Of a DNA stretch of 64,000 bases, positions 11,944 through 23,406 are shown piece after piece (the stretch's first letter is position 1; each line of letters opens with the position of its first letter). Made by a program: the position numbers and the translations under genes. Under the pieces are notes generated by a model. It was not told the DNA's origin, did not search any database, and saw only the letters and a program-made list of their open reading frames with translations. This DNA is from Gautieria morchelliformis (lineage: Eukaryota; Basidiomycota; Agaricomycetes; Gomphales; Gomphaceae), in NCBI GenBank assembly GCA_015179125.1, contig WHVA01000481.1, forward strand, positions 21,592-85,591. Reading direction: 5' to 3'.

Positions 11944-12407
11944 CCAGAAGTATCACATTGCACCACACAACAGATTGGCTGGGTCTAGAGACCAACACAC
12001 TTACTAAATTGTAATATTTAGTCTTTTCATCAATGTAATACTACCAGCACGACACGGATATGAGAGCGTATGTTCAATCATGTGAAGCTAATAAACTGGA
12101 TAGGATCTGATGCGGATTTAATTTACCCTAACTTATTCACTAACCTAGAATCTCGCCATTACAGTACATGCCGGCCACATACAGGAGCATGTACTTTGAA
12201 TTATTTTCCGTCACCGTGGCTGAATGCGCCCTTTTCCTAACAAATACAACAGTCTCCCATATTCGACAGTCTCGCACTGTTAGAAGTAGTGAGCAAGTGA
12301 GCACCATCGTTCTAGTTCTAGCTAGCCCTTTTTGGACGTATCGCACGACGTCTGTGACGCGTGACCGGTCGTGAATTGACTGTGATTGTGGCTTCGAGCC
12401 TGCTAAT
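11944..12407. other. Intergenic spacer
   Basis: About 460 nt between the MRE11 stop and the start of the nucleotidase-like gene. No ORF with support. Presumably holds the MRE11 polyadenylation region and the promoter of the next gene. Confidence 0.5.
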
Positions 12408-15279
12408 ATGGTGTTGGCAACTCCGTTTATTCTGGCAGCATTCTTGTTATCTGGGACAGTGAGGTGTAAAGATGCATTCATTCATGAGCAACGTCATGTG
12501 CCCATTGGCCAGCCGCTGGCGGTAGCTCATCCTGCGACCCCACTGGTCTGGGGTGACGTATGTGTTCCTGTTTAAAAGCCACTTAAAATCTGAAACTGAT
12601 TGCATTTTGTAGATAAATATACTACACACCACTGGTAAGCTTGCACTTTATATATTGTCTTGATACCAACTTGACGTTGAATCAGACTCGCATGGCTGGC
12701 TCGCAAGAAGACGGCTCCGGAACCTAACTACAGGTATCCACGTACACCCTCACTGGGATCTATCCGTCAATAGCCAACCTTGACATTGTTTCTTATTAGC
12801 GGTGACTTGGGAACCTTTTCAAGTTTCGTTACACATATGAAAGCCGAAGCCCAGGTATATGAATCCAGTGTACTTTTGAAGAAGACTCACTGAGTGTACT
12901 TAACCCATCTCCTCTCTTACTGGACTGTAGAGGCTGAATGTGGACCTTCTTCTGGTCGACTCAGGCGATATGCACGACGGCAATGGCATTACTGACGGAT
13001 TTCCGGCGGGTGACGTCAACGGACATGAAGTGAAATCCATACTTGCTCTCGTCACCTGGGTTCCAACTGATGCGCTATCATGAGGCATTGAAAATATTTA
13101 CACAACTTCCTTACGATGTCCTCGCTATTGGAAAGTACGTTATGAGCCAGTATTCCGTTATCGGTACTTACCTTATCTAGCCATGAGCTGTACAAATATG
13201 GCGTTGCGTACGACGTGTAAGCCAGTCGCTCACAGGTAAACCTGAGTCGTTGATTTAACTCTGTGGACAAAAGGTACAAGAACTTTGCTCCTAAATGGAG
13301 CGGACGTTATTTGACGTCGAATGTCAACATTACTATTGGAAATGGAAATAATGGAAGCACCAGTGTCTCGCTTGGTGGTATGTTTTGACCATTCTTCGAT
13401 TGCTTTTGTATTCACACCCGCTTCATAGCAAGGTATGCACAGTTTAAGACCAGGCTGTAAGAAACCACTTTTTGCTTGGATCTCACTGTAATAACTCTTA
13501 TCAGCGGTCGATCGGTCACCGCGCTTGGTGTTCTGTTCGATTTTACGATGAACAGTGCAAATACCACGGTGCAGCCTGTCGGTGATATGGTCAAAGAGAA
13601 CTGGGTACGCGTCTCACCGTAGTGAATTACCACTCTTTGATTTCAACTATTCATAGTTCAAAGAAGCGATTTCAGATGAGCCTGACATTTTCCTGTTGGT
13701 GGGGTATGATAACTTCTCATGCGCCCGGCGGGCCTTTCCATTCAACGCACGTTGCTAGACACATGCCTCTCCAGAACAACAAATGGCCAGTTGTATTCAG
13801 TGCTATCCGTGCCGTCCATCCTCAAACACCTATTTTAATATTTGGAGGTCAGTTGTCAAAGTGACCAACCCATGTACATTGCTGAAACCGCATTAGGACA
13901 TGCTCATATTCGTGACTGCGGTAGCTCTTCATGCCATCTAATCATTATTGGAATGAAATTTATTCTCGTGTGGGTAGTCCAACTGGATGGGCGATCCATG
14001 TCACTAGCTAGCGGTCGTTACATGGAGACCATTGGTGCGTCATATGCTTTCCAATGGTTTCTGGATTTACCAAACCTAAATCGCACACAGGGTGGATGAG
14101 TAACTAATTCACGCAAGGTTTCTTAATTGCTCCTCACAATATGCCCTAGGCGCAAAACTTGATAAGGCGGGAAGCACAGACGAGATTGCTTTTAGCCGAC
14201 GGTACCTGGACGCGAACCAAGTCACCTACTCCGTAGGCACATATTTTACCGCCTTGGGTTTAATGTTGGCTCATTTTCGCACAGTACCACACGGGGAAAA
14301 CTGGCGAGGAATTCCATACTGCTCGGGGACAAAGCATCACCACCAGCGTGCAAGCGCTTTCTCATCGGTTCAACCTTTCATATCAGTATGGCATTTCTCC
14401 AAGCGATTATTTCCTAGATAGGTATGGTTCGCGAAGCTCATGGCTGAAGACAAGGTCTCTGAATAACCCCCTCCCCCCCAGAGTACCAGCTTCATCACCT
14501 CAATCCCTGCTATCACTCGTCATTTCACAAGTCTGTCCGCCTGCATTGTTTTATCATGACTTACTTATGATCAGTTATTAGGTTCTCCCTACGATCTTGT
14601 CAGTCTCCAATCCTCGGGCGTCTATCCCAAGAATGATAGTCACAAATTCAGGAGCATTACGCTTCGATTTGCACGCAGGATCGTTCACACGCAACGACCA
14701 GTTTATTGTGTCGCCATTTACTGACACCTTTGAGTATCTGGATAACGTACCGTCAAGCGTGGCGAATAAGATTCTAGACGAGCTGAACCGTTCAGGGCTT
14801 CCGGCACGTCGAAAGCGAGACTTAGAAGATGATTTTGAAGCGCTTGAGCTACTTAATCAAGGCAATCCGTCCGCCGTGTACAAGAAATGGATGTGGGACC
14901 AGTGGGACCAGTGGAATATGGAGCATCGAGATCCGACCAATTTGACCCTGGGATACGTCACCAAGGACGTGAGTGATTATTCGCACATTTAATGACAGAC
15001 GTAATGTGATCCGGTCAGGCTTGTCCGGGTGCTGGAGACGACGTCATACATGCGCCTCTGCCGCACTATTCCAACCAGCCATTCATAGGCTCTCCTCCTG
15101 GGCAGAGCGATGCTTTTGACCTTGTCTTTGGAGGGTTCATCCGCGACTCTGTCATACGTATGGTCAATACACTCAACGCGGGTTCGAGACCGAACGTGAC
15201 AGACGCGAACATTCAGCCTTACAGTGAAATGACGACGAGTGAAGCATTCGGTTTATTTGCAAGTATAATGTGGAACTAA
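12408..15279 (+). CDS. Secreted 5'-nucleotidase-like metallophosphoesterase
   Basis: Calcineurin-like phosphoesterase of the fungal UshA/5'-nucleotidase group, probably hydrolysing nucleotides or other phosphoesters outside the cell. Multi-exon. Exon 1 encodes a signal peptide (residues 1-20, MVLATPFILAAFLLSGTVRC) and ends WGD. The following exons give INILHTTDSHGWL (metal-binding D-x-H), VDLLLVDSGDMHDG (GD-x-H-D), AIGNHELY with the NH split by an intron at about 13138-13179, a GHMP-type segment, GGHAHIRDC (GH-x-H) and the C-terminal 5'-nucleotidase domain with VTNSGALRFDL (NSG-x-R), FTRNDQF and SPFTDTF. The protein ends ...SIMWN with TAA at 15277. N-glycosylation sequons (NIT, NGS, NLT, NVT) fit secretion. 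No break is seen, although several splice sites were placed by homology to the family pattern only. Confidence 0.85.
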
Positions 15280-15401
15280 GTAGAAGTGGCTACTTATTCT
15301 TTACTGATTGGACTAGAGACTTTGCACGCTTTATTTTCTTAGCTATAAACGTGATTTTCTTGGGCAAGCGTGTACTGAGGGATGCGCAGTCAAGCTTGCT
15401 G
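15280..15401. other. Short intergenic before rearranged DNA
   Basis: No gene. It leads into an inverted MRE11 fragment and then the truncated end of a gypsy element, so this is a rearrangement boundary. Confidence 0.5.
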
Positions 15402-15480
15402 TACCTGGGTGTATGGTTTGACGAGGATAAGCATCACAACAGGACGCGTTGAGGTACCACAGACGCCCACAGTGCCTCAT
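15402..15480 (-). pseudogene. Inverted fragment of MRE11 promoter and exon 1
   Basis: The reverse complement matches about 9017-9143 with an internal deletion of about 57 nt that removes the start codon. It retains CTGGG-GTATGGTT-GACGAGGATAAGC (end of exon 1) and the upstream AACAGGACGCGTTGAGG...GTGCCTCAT segment. Two differences are CG to TG. It lies immediately left of the truncated gypsy B copy. Confidence 0.85.
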
Positions 15481-15532
15481 CTGTCGCGCGCGCGCGTTTC
15501 TCTTCCTTTCCCTATCATCTTGCTGCGGTATC

Positions 15533-16177
15533 ACCTGCGTGTGGTGCAGGACACGCTCCTTGGGCTGTAGTATAGCCCATGGTCGTCGTAGCAAGGCGAC
15601 CCCAGGAAAGGGTCAGGCGAGTACCGTGGGCAAGAAGTGGGCGAGGAGCGAGGACACCGAGGACGGGCCGAGGCCGAGGAAAGAGGCCAAGGTTCGGGAC
15701 GAGGCTGCAGAGGACGGCGACTCAAGTGACTGGGTCGAGCGGACCCTTGAGACGAGGGTGGAGCGGATGGAAGCGAGGTTGAGCGAGGAGAAGGGTAAGG
15801 GGTCAGAGGGAGCGAGGCAGAGTGAGGAGAAGGGTAAGGGGTCAGAGGGAGTGAGGCATAGTGAGGGGAAGGAAGCCGAGGTGGAGGAAACCGAGGTGGA
15901 AGGTCGGAGGGCAAAGAAGGACAAGAAGACGAAAAGGTCGGAGCGAAGTGCGGAGATGAGGGAGTTGATCGCGGCGGTGAGGGACGTGGGACAGAAGGTT
16001 GGCAAGGTTGGGGAAAGGGTGTGTGAGTTGTTGGGGGAGTTTAGGGTGGCGAATGATAGGATGAACTGGGCGGATGTGGAGTTCATGAGGATAAGGAGGA
16101 GGCGGAATTACTTGAAGCGGATGCAGGGGGCGAGAGACTTGGCGGATTATGGGAGACATGGGGGTCTGGTGGAGTGA
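15533..16177 (+). pseudogene. Truncated antisense Zn2Cys6 accessory gene (gypsy B)
   Basis: C-terminal part of the gene that gypsy B carries opposite to pol. Homology to the copy at 50087-51223 begins inside the second half of the zinc cluster (ACVWCRTRSLGC region, here GITCVWCRTRSLGC), so the first three cysteines and the upstream exon are lost. What remains is RRSKATPGKGQ, an acidic/basic linker with repeated SEEKGKGSEGAR units (about 15780-15860), a Lys-rich KKDKKTKRSERS, a predicted helix (EMRELIAAVRDVGQKVGKVGERVCELL) and RMNWADVEFMRIRRRRNYLKRMQGARDLADYG. The terminal TGA (16175) replaces the CGA present in the sister copy, shortening the tail by about 20 residues. Not functional here, but it preserves the middle of the protein without the frameshift seen at 50.3 kb. 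Confidence 0.75.
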
Positions 16178-16372
16178 AGTAGCAGTAGTAATGAGGAGGA
16201 GTCGGGCGAAGATAGCGAGGAGAGCGCGGAAGAGGATGCGAGGATATTAGAGTAATCTACTAATGGAATAATGGAATCTTTTCTTGGTCTTTTATTGATT
16301 TTGTGATTCGATTGTGAGGATTTTTTTTTGTTATCTAACTACTGGGGTCATGGTGGTTAAACTAGGAAATGG

Positions 16373-18645
16373 TCATAGGGCAGTCAAAGGTCCTGGCTTG
16401 GCCGGGTAAGACTCGTGGAAATCGGTGACCAGCTCCGAGGCATGATCAAGCTCGGAAGCGAGGATCCACAAGGTTTCTTCGTCGGTACCTTCGTAACCAG
16501 TCCACCTAACAAGATACAGCAGTTTGCAGCTCTTCCGTCTATTATTGATCTTCGAGTCGAGGATCTCCAAGACTTCAAACTCAGGCTCGCCGTCGATGAC
16601 GACTGGGGGTGGAGGAGGCTGAACTCAGTTCGGGATGGTGTTGGGTGAGGCTGGTTCGAGCATGGATACGTGGAATACTGGATGGACTGAATGCATGTGT
16701 TCTGGAAGTCGAAGGGTGAAGGAGTGAGTACCCGCTCGGGAAATGATCTCAAAAGGACCCAAAAACTTCTCGGTGAGCTTCTTGGTAGGCCGAGTTGTTC
16801 GGAAGTACTGTGCCTTTACAAAGGCGAGGGATCCTATTTGGAAAGCAGGAGCGGGTTTGCGGCGAACATCGGCTGAGGCTTGGTAGGTCTTCTGAGCCTC
16901 GAGGATGGCGCGGCGAAGTTCCTGGTGTAGCTCGTCCAGGTCAACCACGAAGTCTCGAGCTCGTGCTGAGGCGAGGTCGCGCTTGGGGTGGACTGCGAGG
17001 TTCAGGTGGTAACCCTTATTAGCAAAGAATGGGGATATGCCGGTGGTTGCGCTAGGTGCATTGTTGTAAGCGAACTCGGCGAGGGGAAGGAGTGAAGCCC
17101 AATTGGACTGTTGATAGTTGCAGTATATCCTGAGGTACTGTTCCAAGGTCTGGTTAGCACACTCGGTTTGACCGTCACCCTCGGGATGATATCCCGAGGT
17201 AAAATGCAACCGCATGTCCAAGGCTTTCCCTAGAGAACGCCAGAAGTGCGAGACGAACTCGGAACCCCTGTCCGAGGTGACGTGCGAGGGGACTCCATGC
17301 TTGGAAAAGACATGAAGGACGAAGAGGTGAGCGAGCTCTTGCGAGGTTATCTTGTCGGTGGTTGGAATGAAGATAATCTGCTTAGTGAAGCGGTCAACAA
17401 CCACTAGTATGGAGGTGAACTCGGATGAAGGGGGAAGCTGCTCAATGAAATCCATAGAGATGGAATTCCAAGGCTTCTCGGGAACGGGAAGTTGTTTGAG
17501 GAGACCATAGGGCTTGTGACGTTGCGGCTTGCTTCGCATACAAGTGGTACACGTCTTGCAATACTCCTTGACAAAGGATCTAATCCTTGGCCAAGTGTAA
17601 TCTCATCGGATCAGCTCCAAGGTCTTGTTGACCCCGAAGTGTCCCGAGAGAATGTGATCGTGCTTGTATTGCAGGATGCGAAGTCGAAGGTCTTGGGCCG
17701 CTGGAACATAGGTTCAGTTGTCAAGCTTGAGAAAACCCTCGGGGTCTGTGGTCCACCTTGGGTTATTAACCAAGCCGAGGTGCAACTTGGCTATGGGGTC
17801 CGAGGGGAGGTTCGTTAGTATGTCAGCTTGGATCTGCTCAGTATCAAGCATCGAAGCGGCTCGGAGTATGACGGGAGTGAGGTTAGTAGCTCTAAGGGAC
17901 GATGCCAGCTGGTGTTGAGTAAACACTGGCCGTAGGTTCTGGGGGTTTATGGTGGCATAGTCGCTATTCCCCTCTTTAAGGTAGACGTCCCATCGTCTAG
18001 TGAGAGAGTCAGGCTTCGTTCCGAGGTGACCAGGTCGAAAACGGATGGCGAGGTTGAATTGGGAAAGGTATTCTGACCACCGAGCTTGTTGACGGGTCAA
18101 GAGCTTCGTTGTTGAAAAGTATTTGAGGTTCTTGTGATCGGTGATAACGTCGACAGGGTCGCCAGAGCCCTCGAGGTAGTGTCACCAGCGTTGAAACACT
18201 TCAAAAATTGCTAGGAGCTCCTTGTCATGAACATTGTAGTTGAGCTCGGTAGAGGTGAATGTGCGGGAGTGGAAAGCGACGGGATGAAGTTCACCTTCCA
18301 AGGTTCACAGTGATAAGATTGCCGCTAAGGCATAATCTGAAGCATCAGTCTCTACGATTAGTGGAAGGTCAGGAATCCAGTGGGTAAGGATAGGAGCGGT
18401 AGTGAACACCTTCTTCAACAAGTTGAAGGCCTGCCGACAATCCTCGGAAAGGTTCCAAGGGGTACCCTTGCGGGTGAGTCGGGTGAGAGGAATGGTGATG
18501 TCGGAGTAGTTGTGAATGAAACGTCGGTAGAAGTTGGAGAAACCGAGGAAGGACTGGATGTCGCGAACTTTGCGAGGTTCAGGCCAGTCTTGAATGACCT
18601 TTACCTTGTTGTCCGCCATAGTGAGGCCCTCGGGAGAGAGTATGT
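16373..18645 (-). pseudogene. Gypsy B pol, distal part (RNase H, integrase, chromodomain)
   Basis: Continuation of the pol that starts at 25361, on the far side of the copia insertion. It covers the end of RT (MADNKVKVIQDWPEPRKVRDIQSFLGFSNFYRRF), RNase H ([27 protein letters not shown]), the HHCC zinc binding region, the integrase core (SISMDFIEQLPPSSEF, TSDRGSEFVSHFW, YHPEGDGQTECANQTLEQYL) and the chromodomain (CKLLYLVRWTGYEGTDEETLWILASELDHA) ending in TAL at 16373. It is broken by TGA stops at 18305, 17714 and 16625, each where the copy at 58-64 kb has CGA, and by small indels. Inactive. Confidence 0.9.
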
Positions 18646-19143
18646 TGTAGAGGACAGGAATTATAGGCAGTAGGTATGGACTTGTTATTCAAAAGAATAG
18701 ACTAGAAATCAATTCACTCTCTCAGTGAATTTAGTGGTCACTATAAATATATTATACACTACCTAGAAATCAATTCACTACAGAACATTTCTAGGTTAAT
18801 AAATGCAAAGACTACTAGACTAATTTACTTGCCTCTCTCAGTGAATTTAGTGGTCACTGAGAGAGGGGGAAATGTGTTCCACTGCGCATGTACTACTACC
18901 CGGCCCTTTAGCGCCCAAGGGCTCGCGCGTCGAAGTCATTTCAGACTCCGCTGGGTGCAGCCGCTTGTGAAAGTAGGAATAACAAGATGAAATAGAGAGA
19001 TAAGAAATGAGTGGAAAATTTTGAAAATAACCAGAGAAATGGATGCATAATACAAGAGCAATGTGAGAAGAAATTGGAAGGCCACACAACAAATTGGATA
19101 TATTATGCTTGATTTTGGTGCAGGAGCATAAATGCACCCAACA
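18646..19143 (-). repeat. LTR G, 3' LTR of copia
   Basis: Begins TGTTGGGTGCATTTATG and ends CCTGTCCTCTACA in element orientation (TG..CA). Contains an internal near-repeat of GAGAGAGTGAATT/TTCACTGAGAGAGGC and the phrase TAGTGACCACTAAATTCACT twice. Confidence 0.95.
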
Positions 19144-19156
19144 CGCCCCCTCAAGC

Positions 19157-22100
19157 TTAATATATTCCGATTTGCTCGTTGAGAATCTTCACTCTAGGAC
19201 TAGGAAGTCCTTTAGTGAGGATATCTGCCAACATTTGTTCGGTTGGCAAATAAACGAGCTTGGCTTGTTGATTTTTGATTATATCTCGAAGGAAATATAA
19301 TCGGATGTCGAAGTGCTTGGTTCTCGTGTGTTGTTGGGTGCCATACGTGATGGCAATGGCTGATTGATTGTCTGAATAAACTTGGATGGGTCTGTTCAGT
19401 GGTTGGAATATTTCAAAAATAAAATGGCGCATCCAAAGAGCCTCTTTGCCCGCATGGGTCAGGGCGACGAATTCGGCTTCAGTTGATGAGAGGGCTACTA
19501 TCGACTGTTTCTGGCAACTCCATGAAACAGTGCCTCCATCAATCTGAAATAAGTATGCCGAATACGAACGCCTATGACTCTGTGAACCCCAATCCGCATC
19601 TGAATACCCCATCAAGCCGTCTTGATTTCTTCCAAGTGTGAGCTTGTAATGCTTCGTGCCTTTCAAATATTTGAAGACACGTTTGACTGCATTCCAGTGT
19701 GTGCCACCTGGATTTTCAAGGAATTGCGAGAGTAATGACACCGCAAATGCAATGTCAGGTCGAGTGGCTACAGCCGCCCACATCAGTGATCCTATAGCTT
19801 GCCTGTATGGAAACTTCGACATGGCTTTCTTGCCTCTCTCTGTAGAAGGACATTGGTCTTTAGATAATTTTACGGCTGGATCAAGAGGCGTAGCATAAGT
19901 CTTTGCATCTTCGAGATTAAATTTTTTGATGATCTTCTCGATGTATGCAGGTTGTGAAATTGCAATAGTTTTCTTCTGCCAGTCTCTTTCGATTTTGAGA
20001 TTCAATAGCCAATGAATCTCGCCTAGATCTTTCATACTGAAGACCTGAGCAAGATCTCGTTTGACTTCGTCCAGGACTGATTGATTCTCAGCTGTGATGG
20101 TAAGGTCGTCCACAGCTGTTGCAATGATCACATGCCCCTTTCCGCCACGTCTATAAAATACAGCCCCATCTGTGGCTGACGTAGTGAATCCTAACTTGTG
20201 GAATTCACCACTTAGACGTTTATACCATTCTCTTCCAGATTGCTTGAGGCCGTAGAGTGCTTTCTTCAAAAGTAGCACTTCGCCTTTGTCTCCAGACTCA
20301 TATCCATACGGCTGCTTCATGTAAATAGGTTCGGGCAACGTAGCATTGAGGTATGCATAGTCTACGTCCATTTGATGGATAGGCCAGTCATTCCTAGCAG
20401 CGATGGCGCATATGATCCGTAGGGAGGATAACCGAGCAACAGGTGAGTATGTCTCATCATAGTCGACTCCAAACTTCTGTGTGAAGCCTTGGGCGACCAT
20501 TCTCGATTTAGGTACTATTGGTTTCCCTTCTGGATTACGCTTCCAAAGGTAGACCCATTTATTACCGACAATATTGGCTCCAGGAGGTGGTTTGGCTCGT
20601 TCCCACACTCCCTTGTCGATTAGGGCCTCATACTCTTTGTCCATTGATTTCTTCCATATAGGATTATTCAGAGCTTCGTCTGCATTGCTAGGTTCAATTT
20701 GACTCAAATCCGGCGCCTTGTTATTGTTTTGACCGTCGGTTAGAAACGCACTGATGGCACACTCATAGCTACTGATGCCATCAATCTCGGAGGATAATTC
20801 TTGGTCGAATAAAACTTCTTTATGGTCCTCAACGTCCTCGTAAGCTAGCGTAGTCATATGTGCGCCAGCTTGTCTCTGGGTTTGAGATCTTGTTACGGGA
20901 CCTGATGGGGCCGGCTGCACTTGTTGTTGACGGATCCTTTCGCTTCTCCTTATCGGTTCAGCTTCTCTAGGTCTGTCATCAACTCCCTGAATAGGTTGCA
21001 GCTTTTCAAGATATTCCTCTGGTGCACTTTCATCAATTTCTTCGATCTTTGCCTCTTCGCTGACTAAGCGACCGGGCACAGGCACTGATGCCGGAATGGC
21101 CTTCTTCTCTTCTTTAGACGTAGGTAGCTTGGATTCCTCAATAGAAATGATTGGGACCTTTCCCTTCTTCATCTCTGAATCAAACACAACATTCCGCTCG
21201 ACAGAAACTTTGTGCGAGTCAGGCCAATAAACATAATGACCATGGCTCTGCGCAGAAATTCCTATCCACCGAGCTCTCTTGGCACGAGCTGCCAATTTAT
21301 CTCCCTGAGTGATTTTAACGTAAATTTCAGTTCCCCACGCGTGAATGTCTTTGAGATTCGGTTTTTCATGGTGAATCATCTCGTAGGGCGTTTTATCTGG
21401 TAGAGCTCTTGTATGCGTCCTGTTCCTAAGATAATTGGCATGCTGTATCGCATAGCCCCATAATATCTTAGGAAGGCCTGATTCTAGCAGCATGGCACGA
21501 GTTCTCTCAGTGAGAGTTCGGTTCAGGCGTTCCGCAACACCATTGGACTCTGGTGTGTCGTGTACCGTCAACTGATGCTTCGTGCCTTGTTTGGCTAGAT
21601 GCTGTTCGAATTCAGAGCTCGTATACTCGCCCCCTCGATCAGAAACAAGTGCCTTGATGTGCACATTTCTCTGACGAAGCATTAAAGCCTCGTAGAGCTT
21701 GTACTTTGAGAATGCTTCTGATTTGTTCGCCATGAGATAGATCACCGATTCTCTTGAGTAATCATCGATAAAGGAGACATAATATGACTTCTTATCGATC
21801 GTGAGGTGTCTTGCAGGTCCCCAGACATCAGAATAAATTCTGTCACCGAATTTTGATGTTCGGTCTCTGGGTTCTCGAGGAAGAGGTTTGCGCGCAATCT
21901 TGGCCTGAATACACGCATCACAGACAATTCTATCGCCTGTGGAGCTCAGTTCAATGCCCAATATCATGCCATGATTTAATAGATGTTGTAGGGACTTCTG
22001 CGAGATGTGCCCCATCTTTTGATGAATTTCCATGGCAGATAAACACATATGGGCTTGAGCACTTGGTGACTGGAGGTCTAGTCGATATAAGCCATTGACT

Positions 22101-23401
22101 TTCGGTGCTTGCATCAATACTTTTCCAGCAGCATTAGATATTGTGCATTTCTGGCCACCGAGTCGAATGTCGTAGCCAGCATCATCGCACCGACCGATCG
22201 AGACGAGGGTAGCAGCAATTTTAGGTGCATAGTATGTATCTTGCAACGTGACTTCTACTGTTCTATCTCCAACCTTATTGGATAATACGAGCAGTCCTGA
22301 GCCGAAGGCATCAAAGGTACCTTTGTTGGCTGCTCGGATAGTCCTCGGCTGTGAGAATTGACAGTAGTTCCTCAATAAATTTTTGTGAGGAGTCATATGC
22401 GATGTCGTTCCGGTGTCGAGTATAACTATAACTCCTGAGGATGTGCTCAAATTGAAATTAGAGCACTCGTCGAAATTGGTGAAGGCAAGATGCCCATCAC
22501 CACTTTCCTCAGAAGTAGACTCTTCTTCGGCAACATTCGCTTTTGCTTTACCCTTCTTCTTCTTCTTGCCTTTGGCTTTCTTCTTCTGACGTGGTCCTTG
22601 ACCTTCTTTACCACCTCCTTTAGCCCAGCAATTTTCGATGGAATGTCCAGGCTTTTTGCAGTTGGTGCATACATGCGCCTTCTGCCCCTTCTGGTCCTTC
22701 TTAGTAGATGAACCAATAAACACCTGCTCTTCTTGCGGGAGTGTTTTCTTCCTGTCATACTGAGCCTTTAGTACCCTAATAATATTATCAGGGACCAATG
22801 GCATCCCGCATTCTTCAAGCGAAGTGGTAAGGGCGTTCATGACTGCCTCATAGGATGGTGGAAGTGATGCAAGGATGATGTCCATGAATTCTTCTTCGGA
22901 AACTCTGGCTCCCATCTCATTAAGACGAGCATATAGGTCTTGGGCCTTGTCCAAATGATCTCTCAAGTCTCCATCCTCAGGACATCTCATACTGCGGAGT
23001 TGTCTCTGCAGGCTGGTGAGGACCATCTTGGGCTTTTTGGTCATTTCATTGACCAGTGCATCCCAAGTCTCTTTTGCTGTCTTCTGCTTCTGCAGCATCA
23101 GGGCTAATGACTCTGACACTGAGACGATGATTTGGGTCTTGGCTTGTCCTTCTCTAGCAAGGTATCTCTCCAGCTTCTCCTCGGCCTTATCCATCTGAGT
23201 TTCCTCAGCTTCTGTTAGAATATGGCCTGGGGGCATGACTGGAGGATCAGGAGGTCGAGTGACTCTCCCTTCTACATGCTTGAGTAGATTTTTGGACTCG
23301 AAATAGCTGATGAGAGTAGCTCGCCACAATGGCCAATTACTTCCATCAGTAGCAAGCTTCTCAACACCCAATAGCTTCTCAGAAGTGTCTCCGGGGCCCA
23401 T
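19157..23401 (-). CDS. Copia Gag-Pol polyprotein
   Basis: Single ORF of 1414 aa from the ATG at 23401 (an in-frame ATG at 23422 lies inside the LTR and is less likely used). Order, approximate residues: Gag/UBN2-like region (1-230, GSNWPLWRATLISYFESK), Lys-rich linker and CCHC knuckle CTNCKKPGHSIENC (about 245), aspartic protease with ILDTGTTSHM (about 328), integrase zinc region (H-x-x-x-GH...CDAC, about 460-500), integrase core (SDVWGP, SDRGGEYTSS, ESNGVAERLN), a GKEV-type linker, reverse transcriptase with YLNATLPEPIYMKQP and the catalytic AVDDLTI, and RNase H (MGYSDADWG, STEAEF, SDNQSAI). Protease-integrase-RT-RH order is diagnostic of Ty1/copia. All catalytic residues I can check are present and there is no internal stop. 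Confidence 0.97.
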   Translation of the reverse strand: MGPGDTSEKLLGVEKLATDGSNWPLWRATLISYFESKNLLKHVEGRVTRPPDPPVMPPGHILTEAEETQMDKAEEKLERYLAREGQAKTQIIVSVSESLALMLQKQKTAKETWDALVNEMTKKPKMVLTSLQRQLRSMRCPEDGDLRDHLDKAQDLYARLNEMGARVSEEEFMDIILASLPPSYEAVMNALTTSLEECGMPLVPDNIIRVLKAQYDRKKTLPQEEQVFIGSSTKKDQKGQKAHVCTNCKKPGHSIENCWAKGGGKEGQGPRQKKKAKGKKKKKGKAKANVAEEESTSEESGDGHLAFTNFDECSNFNLSTSSGVIVILDTGTTSHMTPHKNLLRNYCQFSQPRTIRAANKGTFDAFGSGLLVLSNKVGDRTVEVTLQDTYYAPKIAATLVSIGRCDDAGYDIRLGGQKCTISNAAGKVLMQAPKVNGLYRLDLQSPSAQAHMCLSAMEIHQKMGHISQKSLQHLLNHGMILGIELSSTGDRIVCDACIQAKIARKPLPREPRDRTSKFGDRIYSDVWGPARHLTIDKKSYYVSFIDDYSRESVIYLMANKSEAFSKYKLYEALMLRQRNVHIKALVSDRGGEYTSSEFEQHLAKQGTKHQLTVHDTPESNGVAERLNRTLTERTRAMLLESGLPKILWGYAIQHANYLRNRTHTRALPDKTPYEMIHHEKPNLKDIHAWGTEIYVKITQGDKLAARAKRARWIGISAQSHGHYVYWPDSHKVSVERNVVFDSEMKKGKVPIISIEESKLPTSKEEKKAIPASVPVPGRLVSEEAKIEEIDESAPEEYLEKLQPIQGVDDRPREAEPIRRSERIRQQQVQPAPSGPVTRSQTQRQAGAHMTTLAYEDVEDHKEVLFDQELSSEIDGISSYECAISAFLTDGQNNNKAPDLSQIEPSNADEALNNPIWKKSMDKEYEALIDKGVWERAKPPPGANIVGNKWVYLWKRNPEGKPIVPKSRMVAQGFTQKFGVDYDETYSPVARLSSLRIICAIAARNDWPIHQMDVDYAYLNATLPEPIYMKQPYGYESGDKGEVLLLKKALYGLKQSGREWYKRLSGEFHKLGFTTSATDGAVFYRRGGKGHVIIATAVDDLTITAENQSVLDEVKRDLAQVFSMKDLGEIHWLLNLKIERDWQKKTIAISQPAYIEKIIKKFNLEDAKTYATPLDPAVKLSKDQCPSTERGKKAMSKFPYRQAIGSLMWAAVATRPDIAFAVSLLSQFLENPGGTHWNAVKRVFKYLKGTKHYKLTLGRNQDGLMGYSDADWGSQSHRRSYSAYLFQIDGGTVSWSCQKQSIVALSSTEAEFVALTHAGKEALWMRHFIFEIFQPLNRPIQVYSDNQSAIAITYGTQQHTRTKHFDIRLYFLRDIIKNQQAKLVYLPTEQMLADILTKGLPSPRVKILNEQIGIY

Positions 23402-23406
23402 AACCC
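23394..23406 (-). promoter_or_regulatory. Primer-binding site of copia G
   Basis: The 13 bases directly after the 5' LTR read GGGTTATGGGCCC. The complement of the initiator tRNA-Met anticodon arm is GGGTTATGAGCCC (tRNA sequence from general knowledge of yeast), one mismatch. This suggests priming by an internal tRNA-iMet fragment, as in Drosophila copia. Confidence 0.55.

Noticed and set aside
15482-15497. CG dinucleotide run (GCGCGCGCGCG)
   Set aside because: Too short to be a meaningful microsatellite or Z-DNA element; it sits at a rearrangement boundary.
18847-19137. 96-aa ORF (MHLCSCTKIKHN...) seen identically at three places
   Set aside because: It lies wholly inside LTR G and is open in all copies only because the LTRs are nearly identical and recent; it has no domain or codon signal.
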